Source: Macrostomum hystrix
Lineage: Eukaryota > Platyhelminthes > Macrostomidae
Direction: 5' to 3'
Assembly (NCBI GenBank): GCA_950097015.1
Contig: CATNEN010000038.1
Coordinates: 6,435,001-6,499,000, forward strand
DNA length: 64,000 nucleotides
Shown one piece after another: positions 58,401 to 64,000 of the stretch. A model generated the notes under the pieces. The model had not been told where the DNA came from, searched no databases, and saw nothing but the letters and a program-made list of their open reading frames with translations. Both the position numbers and the translations under genes were made by a program. Each line of letters starts with the position of its first letter. Position 1 is the stretch's first letter.

Positions 58401-61206
58401 CAGAAATTCGTATATTTTGAGCATAATAGTGAGTTCAATGAGAGACTTAGTCAATGCAGAAAGAAGTTTGCAAATTACAAAATGTTTTTATTGCTTAAAG
58501 GTTGCATTACATCAAATCTATAGGCATTGAATTGAATGGCATCAAACTAATTGTGTCTTTCGTTTGAAAGAAATCATGACTCGTCAGTTTCAGACAGCTG
58601 GAAAATGACGCGTCAGATTTGAAGGATCTGATACGCACTATTTTAGGGCAGCTTTTCACTGCACGCTACTGCAAAGTAATATGGCTAATATGTTTGCAGA
58701 CGCCACGTAATACCTGTAGATTCGAAAAGGACAAAAAAAATAATAGCACCAAATGCTTTGTAAACTCTCGATTAAGAACTTCTAATCTACAGGTACTCAA
58801 ATTACTGTGCTCAGTGTATTATTCTTATTCATCGATTAGGTACCGTGCGAGCCGTTCTTCTCGATTGAAGAAAACAGTTGCCTCATTGGCCATTGAAAAT
58901 GCATTGAGTAGCTCTGGGTCAGCGCTTTCCGGCCTGTCGAAGGTGTCGAACGGTTTGATTCTTCCCAGGTCAATCCACATCCTCGTAGGTGGCGTCTCAA
59001 ACGTGGACGTGGATTCTCTGTCCTTTAGTGTGCGTTAAGGTGCATGGGTCATTGCAGACCATTGCTGGCCAATAAGGATACGTTGAAAATTTCGCGTGGA
59101 CGAGGTCGCCACAATTAAAAGATTTGCACATTTGCTCGCGCTTCTGCCGAAGGCTGTGCTTGATCTCACCGGCATCTAGATTAGCACCATTTTTGTCGAT
59201 TTTTGTTACTTCGGCTGGCTCCAGGGAAGCATCGGCAGGCTTTGGTGCTTTTCTGGGCTTCTCGCTGCTGGATGAGTCGGACTGCCGCTTTCTAGAACTA
59301 GGGATAAGCAGGCGGACACCTCTGTACAGGAGACCCTTCTCAATGATAAGTTCGTCGCGAAATCGTGCGTAGGACGACATTTTCTGACATCCCCGGAAGT
59401 CCATCCATATTTCACAAACGTGAAAAGTTGTCTCAGTTCTTTGTCGGATCTTGACTGACACCGGATCCGTTCCTTGTCAATCGGCATCTCCAGTAGGCAG
59501 TCTTGGATGGAGCTCACGTCGAACTGGACGGGGTCAGCTTCGGCAGAGTTTAATCTAGATAGCGCGTCCGCAACTTGTATTTCTTCGGAGCATTTACATT
59601 CGATGACATAGTCGTATTCCATTAAGGTGATGGCCCAGCGTTGTAGTCTCGCATCGTGCGATGTTGACAAACATCCTTGCGGTGGCCTTCTTTACCGCAG
59701 CAGTAGCATTTCATATGATCAGTTTGACCATGCTGCTTCCACTTGCTAGGAGACTTCGAGGCTTTGTGATTGCTCAGTCTTTTCTGCGTCTCGGGCATGA
59801 GCCTTTCCTGTGGAATTGTCTTTCTGATCAGTAGGACGTGATTGCCCCTTATCTGTCTTTCACCGCGGGTTACGGCTTCACATGCGCTTGCCACGGACGT
59901 TACCCTCTCCAAATTAAGGTCTGTCATTTTCTCAGAGAGCAGCTTGCGAACGATGTCCTTATTTGACAGTCCGAAGACGAACTGATCTCTGAGTCTCTCG
60001 TTGAGATCGGTGAACTCACAGTTCGCAGCAGCCAGTCGCAACCGTCTCGCGTACGCTGACACCAGTTCACCCTCCTCCTGCTTAATTTGATGGAAGGTGT
60101 ACCTGTGCGCCAGGCCGGATTTCGCAGTCCCAGTTTCTTTCTCTAGGATGCCTTTCAATTCTGCGTATGACTTGTCCTCAGGTTTGCCTGGTAGCAGGGC
60201 GTCGGCGAGGATATTGAACGCTCGCTTACCGAGCTGAGCGATGAAGGCATATTTCACCGCAGTATCGTCCCATTTGTTGAGCTTAGCGACTGCCTCGAAA
60301 CGTTGAAGCCAGCGTCCAATCTCGGCCGGCGCTTCGAACTCCAAGGGCTCGATTGGTACCGCTGTCTTCGCCAGTGTTACTTCTGAGTCAGATGACGGAG
60401 ACGACCCAATTTAGTGGCTAGCCTCTAGCTTGGCCTTTTACGGTCTAATTCTAGTGCTCCTGTTGAGCAGCTCTAAGCTACTAAAGCTAGTGTATTTTGG
60501 GCTTTATCCTATACAAGCAGCAGAGGTTGTGCACATAGACGATTCTCAATCTGCTTCATCGTCTCAAATAAAAGTGCACATTGCTGTAGTCCAACATCTC
60601 ACCTCTCCCCTGTATCATCTCTCCCCTGTCTTCTCTCTCCTATCTCATCTCTCCTATCTCATCTCTCCCCTGTCTCATCTCTCCCCTGTCTTCTCTCTCC
60701 CCTGTCTTCTCTCCCCTATCTCATCTCTCCAATCTCATCTCTCCCCTGTCTCATCTCTTCCCGCCTAACTCGCCACCCTGCAGGTATCCGAGCTTCACGC
60801 CGTTCTGGCGCGCTTGGAAGCGCGCACTCCGGCGCGCGAAGCGGCGCGCTCTCTAGCCGCCGCCGAAGCCCGCCTCCTCCTCACAGACCAGGATCGGATT
60901 GGCCGTGGCGGCGGCGGCAGTTTCTTATTCGGCTCCCGACCCACAATAGCCGATGTTGATTTGTTGACTTATTTAAACGCCGCCTCCTCTGATTGGTTAG
61001 CCGAGGGGCCAAAAGCGAATCGCCTGCATCCGGCCAGACGGTTGCCAGGTCGACTACAGCGCTACCTGGCAGCCAATTCGCGACTGGCGCCACCGAAACC
61101 CAGCCTGACCGACTGGCTGCTGCCAGATGCTCGGACCATTGTGACCTACACATCGGCTGCTGCATTCGGACTGTCGCTTGCTTATTTTATCATTCGGCAC
61201 GTCTGA
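55496..61206 (+). CDS. GST-fold, tail-anchored protein, GDAP1-like
   Basis: Exon A, 55496-55966, follows an acceptor (cttgtttattcacag) and ends GAAGAG|GTTAGC; exon B, 60784-61206, follows ccaccctgcag and ends in TGA. Both joins are phase 0. From the first Met (55562) the product is about 276 residues. Exon A holds a thioredoxin/GST-N-like stretch (EVTIYYHSKQSLFYQRICLA). Exon B holds a helical part, a GST-C-like motif (FLFGSRPTIADVDLLTYLN) and a C-terminal membrane anchor (IVTYTSAAAFGLSLAYFII-RHV). This order matches GDAP1, a mitochondrial outer-membrane protein of dynamics and redox balance; metaxins are the main alternative but keep a different C-terminus. The frame is open from 55496, so an upstream exon or spliced leader is possible. 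The 4.8-kb intron contains a minisatellite and a whole LTR element. Confidence 0.55.
56150..56458. repeat. Minisatellite (tctcatctctcccctg type), left part
   Basis: Degenerate units of ctgtctcatctctcccctgt. It is interrupted at 56458 by the LTR element and resumes at 60597. The unit is the complement of the gagatgagac repeat at 9119-10680. Confidence 0.9.
56459..56681 (-). repeat. 3' LTR
   Basis: 223 bp, TGTTGG...TAACA in element orientation. On the opposite (plus) strand it carries tatataag (56595) and aataaa (56652). Confidence 0.95.
56682..56691 (-). other. Polypurine tract
   Basis: Read on the minus strand, tggggagggg directly precedes the 3' LTR, the position where plus-strand DNA synthesis is primed. 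It confirms the minus orientation of the element. Confidence 0.8.
56725..57795 (-). pseudogene. Ty3-type integrase (zinc region and catalytic core), frameshifted
   Basis: The main open stretch is 57675-56725. It shows VWWPGVDSDV and the CxxC of the zinc finger (CTSCQ), then a DDE core: D in HADYAGPF, D in VTDNGPQFTS, E in NGLAERLVRDLK. The HxxxH half of the zinc region (LLHDGHIG) lies upstream in another frame, separated by a one-base shift in an A run near 57678. A tail rich in Arg/Pro follows the core. This is the best-preserved part of pol. Confidence 0.9.
57796..58824. other. AT-rich segment inside the retroelement, with telomere-like repeats
   Basis: Not retroelement-like in composition and with no coding sense. 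At 57836-57855 it holds ccctaaccctaacc, two to three telomere-type units, about 40 bp from where the integrase reading resumes. It is contiguous with the PWWP segment, so both probably entered together. Confidence 0.6.
58825..59300 (-). pseudogene. PWWP-domain segment (MSH6/ZCWPW type) inside the retroelement
   Basis: The minus-strand frame runs in from the integrase N-terminal part (ends near LLIPSS) through a Ser/Lys-rich linker into CGDLVHAKFSTYPYWPAMV, the start of a PWWP domain (here PYWP). After IHVHV a stop intervenes; a one-step frame change resumes with PPTRMWIDLGRIKPFD and a helical end, stopping at 58825. PWWP domains bind methylated H3 tails and DNA. The spacing and the PTR-W and IKPF motifs resemble PWWPs of MSH6 and ZCWPW1. 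It is probably a captured piece of a host gene; whether it was ever expressed with integrase is open. Confidence 0.7.
59300..59670 (-). pseudogene. RNase H C-terminus and integrase N-terminal remnant
   Basis: LQRWAITLMEYDYVIECK and VADALSRLN are the C-terminal signature of Ty3-type RNase H; they follow the gag zinc knuckle almost directly, so protease and reverse transcriptase are missing. Further on, FRDELIIEKGLLYRGVRLLI matches the start of the integrase N-terminal region in a different frame. Confidence 0.88.
59622..60374 (-). CDS. Ty3-type gag (capsid-nucleocapsid), 3' end fused by deletion
   Basis: Open from the LTR edge; the first Met is at 60344. It has the retrotransposon gag fold (IGRWLQRFEAVAKLNKWDD, LKGILEKETG, LVSAYARRLRLAAANCEF, LRDQFVFGLS) and a CCHC zinc knuckle CYCCGKEGHRKDVC that packages the RNA. 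The ORF runs out just after the knuckle at the deletion junction. The open frame extends upstream into the LTR without a Met. Confidence 0.9.
   Translation of the reverse strand: MAKTAVPIEPLEFEAPAEIGRWLQRFEAVAKLNKWDDTAVKYAFIAQLGKRAFNILADALLPGKPEDKSYAELKGILEKETGTAKSGLAHRYTFHQIKQEEGELVSAYARRLRLAAANCEFTDLNERLRDQFVFGLSNKDIVRKLLSEKMTDLNLERVTSVASACEAVTRGERQIRGNHVLLIRKTIPQERLMPETQKRLSNHKASKSPSKWKQHGQTDHMKCYCCGKEGHRKDVCQHRTMRDYNAGPSP
60355..60373 (-). other. Likely primer-binding site
   Basis: One base after the 5' LTR the minus strand reads tggcgaagacagcgg; a leading TGG pairs with the CCA end of a tRNA. I cannot name the tRNA. Confidence 0.45.
60375..60596 (-). repeat. 5' LTR
   Basis: 222 bp, three differences from the other LTR (two substitutions, one single-base indel), indicating a fairly recent insertion. 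Confidence 0.95.
60597..60770. repeat. Minisatellite (tctcatctctcccctg type), right part
   Basis: Continuation of the array at 56150-56458, separated from it only by the LTR element. Ends about 13 bp before the acceptor of the second GDAP1-like exon. Confidence 0.92.
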
Positions 61207-61309
61207 GATGGAAGCTTGTTTTATCACCATTGAGAAGTTCGCTTTGGTGGACTTTTATTAGTGCAATCGTTTATTAACATTTCTTAGCAAGAGTCGACCA
61301 CAACATCAT

Positions 61310-61655
61310 CTCATCTCCTCAGTCCCATCTCTCGTGCCCTATCTCTCTTGTCCAATCTCTCCTGTCTCATCTCTCCTGTCTCATCTCTCCTGTCTCATCT
61401 CTCCTGTATTATCTCTCCTGTCTCATCTCCTCAGTCCCATCTCTCGTGCCCTATCTATCTTGTCCAATCTCTCCTGTCTCATCTCTCCTGTCTCATCTCT
61501 CCTGTCTCATCTCTCCTGTCTCATCTCTCCTGTCTCATCTCTCCTGTATCATCTCTCCTGTATCATCTCTCCTGTATTATCTCTCCTGTCTCATCTCTCC
61601 TGTCCCATCTCTCCTGTATTATCTCTCCTGTCTCATCTCTCCTGTCCCACATCTT
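61310..61655. repeat. 14-bp minisatellite (tctcctgtctcatc)
   Basis: About 24 copies, with internal duplication of a block containing cagtcccatctctcgtgccc (near 61320 and 61430). Lies 100 bp downstream of the GDAP1-like stop codon and has the same core as the intronic array. Confidence 0.95.
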
Positions 61656-61656
61656 T

Positions 61657-61815
61657 GAGAAGGATATTCTGCCCATTTAAGTTAGCCCCTAAGCACACAC
61701 TCATGCAGGTGTGTACATCATCCTTGACTATCTCATCGTCAAACAGTGTACAGTAAAGTATCACTGTGCCTTAGCAGTTGGTCTTTATTGGCGTTTATTC
61801 CACGACAAGCCCTAT
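61657..61815 (-). mobile_element. SINE family A, copy 4 (partial)
   Basis: Shares attctgcccattt, aagcacacactcatgcaggt, tctcatcgtcaaacagtgta, cactgtgcctta and cacgacaagccc with copy 1. Directly abuts the minisatellite on its left. Confidence 0.65.
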
Positions 61816-62251
61816 GTCTGTACTTCTATGTTTCATTCATAGATGCGATCGTTGTGTATAGCGCTTCACATACTACGAGTATTTTAGTGAGTGCTGTCAC
61901 TTGTTTGCACATAAGTTGCTTCAATAAAAATCTAGTGTTTTTATTGCTTTTCGTTTTTTTTCGCTCTACTCCTACTTGTGAGTAGGTATTTTTCGAATTT
62001 CAATAATCTGTTTGATTAATTGTTTTTCTGATCTGTGACGTCGAGACAAAAACATCTTCAGCACTTATTGTGTTGATTTGCACATACCTGCACAGCTTCT
62101 TTGTTCCATTTTTCAACATTGCTAGTGTTTTCTCTCATTCCATGTATTAGTCAGGCCTTTTTGTCATAGGCTCAGAGAGCATCCTATATTACTAACTGGA
62201 TCACATTATAAATAACAGCATAACAGAATAAGCCCAGATTGATCTGTCCTA

Positions 62252-62700
62252 ATGTTCCTCCTCACCCCTCCTCCTATCGATCCGGTCCCAATGCACACAT
62301 CCTCCTCACCCCTCCTCCTATCGATCCGGTCCCAATGCACACATCCTCCTCACCCCTCCTCCTATCGATCCGGTCCCAATGTACACATCCTCCTCACCCC
62401 TCCTCCTATCGATCCGGTCCCAATGTACACATCCTCCTCACCCCTCCTCCTATCGATCCGGTCCCAATGTACACATCCTCCTCACCCCTCCTCCTATCGA
62501 TCCGGTCCCAATGTACACATCCTCCTCACCCCTCCTCCTATCGATCCGGTCCCAATGTACACATCCTCCTCACCCCTGCTCTTATCAATCTGGTCCCAAT
62601 GTACGCATCCTCCTCACCCCTCCTCTTATCAATCTGGTCCCAATGTACGCATCCTCCTCACCCCTCCTATCGATCTGGTCCCTATGGACACATCCTCCTT
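62252..62700. repeat. 44-bp minisatellite (tatcgatccggtcccaatgt core)
   Basis: About ten copies including cctcctcacccctcctccta. Copies to the right use caatctggtc. All three plus frames are open because 44 is not divisible by 3. Confidence 0.96.
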
Positions 62701-62769
62701 TCATACCAGCGTACACAATATCAACCCAGCCTCTATCACTCCTTTCCTGATGTACGCATATGCTTAGCT

Positions 62770-64000
62770 CGTGTTATCCGCGCACTTTAATTTATTTTAA
62801 TTGCTTATCAGTCACGAATTATTGTGATCAGCAGGTCTGCGCTGCTAGTTAAAATGTGCCTAGTAAATCGCTTCTCTCGCCTTAATAGTTTCACTAAATT
62901 TTCAATCGCTTTAAAACTAACTGGATTGTGCTGCCAGCTTTGTTTAGTCAATGAAAATCGGTTTATTTTGTTTTTAAGGCTGGTATATTCTCTATTTTTT
63001 TCTAGTTGACAATGTCTTACTCTTACTTCTGTTTTGTTTCGTTAATACGTTGATTTAGGTCTTTCCTTTTTATACGATATTTACTACTGATCCTACCTAC
63101 TAATTAGTAGTATGATAAATCTCTCTTGACAATGTTTGCAATTGTTCTCATTGTCAAAATACACGCACAAGAAGCTAGCCAAGAGTTAACGACAAGTGAT
63201 AAGTGATTGATTTCTTCACTTTGCATGCGACTGCAGCAAACAGCAAATAGTTGCTATGCAAATCCACCTGTCAGAATTCACTCGAATCAATCACACCCCG
63301 TCGGATTGTTTGCCGGTGCATTAGCTCTGCTATTTTGACATTGTTATTTCAGGCGGGTTTGAGTAAACGCCTTGCCGATATGTTGTGAAATAACTAAGAA
63401 CTCATGGTATATATGTGGGAAATATGTTTGTAATTAAATAGAAGTTTGAAATTGAAATAGTAAACAATCGACAAACGCTTCGATTATTCCACTCTGTCTT
63501 TCGTCTGTTCCAAAATAACTTAAATATTCGCACTAACAGTTCAAACCAGCGCAGTTTGAGCGAATGTGCATTGAAACTATACTCAACCGTTTTTCCCACA
63601 CACCGCACCAACTGGGTTACAATGTCCCAAGTCCCAAACCTGCATGAGCTGCTCGCCCACCCCTGCCACAACTCGCGTGAGCAGCCAGCTGCATTCAATT
63701 GCCGCTCTTTCGTCCGTGAGAGCCTTGGCCATTCAGCTGCTGCTGGCTGTTCGGGCAGTGTTGCATTTCACATGCCCTTCAGGCAGGCTTGTGTTTGCCC
63801 TCCAAGGCTCAGCGTTCTGGTCTGCTCTGCTTCTGCGAAACACTTTCTGCTTCTGTTTGAACTCTGTTTTCAAAATTTTAAAAGTCTCTTAGCAGGGCTT
63901 CCTATTGTTATATTATCCAACTAGATATATCTGTTCTTTGTCCTGTCTTTTATAATTCTTCACACAACTTTAACTCCTTCGTTGTCCCGTGCATCCATCC
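62770..64000. other. Right flank, nothing recognised
   Basis: AT-rich; a plus-strand ORF at 63556-63924 has mixed composition but no recognisable domain or splice context. Confidence 0.4.

Larger units (their letters stand above)
56459..60596 (-). mobile_element. Ty3-type LTR retrotransposon, internally rearranged
   Basis: Two direct LTRs (56459-56681 and 60375-60596) differ by two substitutions and one indel. They are flanked by a perfect 5-bp target duplication tctca (56454-56458 and 60597-60601). Coding direction is minus: gag at 60344-59622, RNase H remnant, integrase zinc region and integrase core down to 56725. Protease, reverse transcriptase and most of RNase H are deleted, frameshifts interrupt the integrase region, and a 1.5-kb segment with a PWWP domain sits inside it. 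It lies antisense in the intron of the GDAP1-like gene. Confidence 0.95.

Noticed and set aside
62239-62790. Pro/Ser-rich plus-strand ORFs up to 183 codons
   Set aside because: Translations of the 44-bp array in three frames.
63556-63924. Plus-strand ORF of 122 codons near the right edge
   Set aside because: No recognisable domain, no repeat explanation and no splice context; insufficient to call a gene.

Overview
The window is nuclear DNA of an invertebrate animal. Genes are split by spliceable GT-AG introns, coding exons are GC-rich against an AT-rich background, and there are tRNA-derived SINEs, DNA-transposon derivatives, a Ty3-type LTR retrotransposon and many minisatellites. The protein set (gamma-COP, SLC35C2, DLGAP/SAPAP, a rhodopsin-type GPCR) is metazoan. 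A repeat-rich lophotrochozoan such as a free-living flatworm would fit, but nothing seen here fixes the taxon.

Layout. 0.3-6.4 kb (minus): a mucin-like single-pass membrane protein, 3' end beyond the window. 6.4-15.6 kb: AT-rich intergenic DNA with a hAT-like element whose interior is a 1.6-kb minisatellite. 15.7-19.3 kb (plus): a two-exon GPCR. 21.0-21.8 kb (plus): a small two-exon gene of unknown function. 22.8-31.1 kb (minus): a complete eight-exon coatomer gamma gene. 34.6-38.3 kb (minus): complete SLC35C2-like transporter, three exons. 38.3-47.2 kb: intergenic DNA with four consecutive unrelated minisatellites and one possible exon. 47.2-52.4 kb (minus): the seven 3' exons of a DLGAP scaffold gene. 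55.5-61.2 kb (plus): a GST-fold, tail-anchored GDAP1-like gene whose intron holds a minisatellite split by a Ty3-type element. 61.3-64 kb: more arrays, then AT-rich DNA.

Exon models were built by hand from splice-site consensus plus reading-phase continuity. Phases agree at every junction of the multi-exon models, and the coatomer model sums to 2625 nt (874 codons plus stop).

Two things stand out. First, nearly every long intron carries its own private minisatellite, usually with a unit length not divisible by three, whereas arrays inside exons have 30-bp units. Second, the Ty3-type element contains an in-frame PWWP chromatin-reader domain between two parts of its integrase region, with telomere-like repeats near one edge of the inserted segment. 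Apart from general roles (COPI trafficking, Golgi sugar transport, synaptic scaffold, neuropeptide-type receptor) the neighbouring genes show no sign of forming one pathway.
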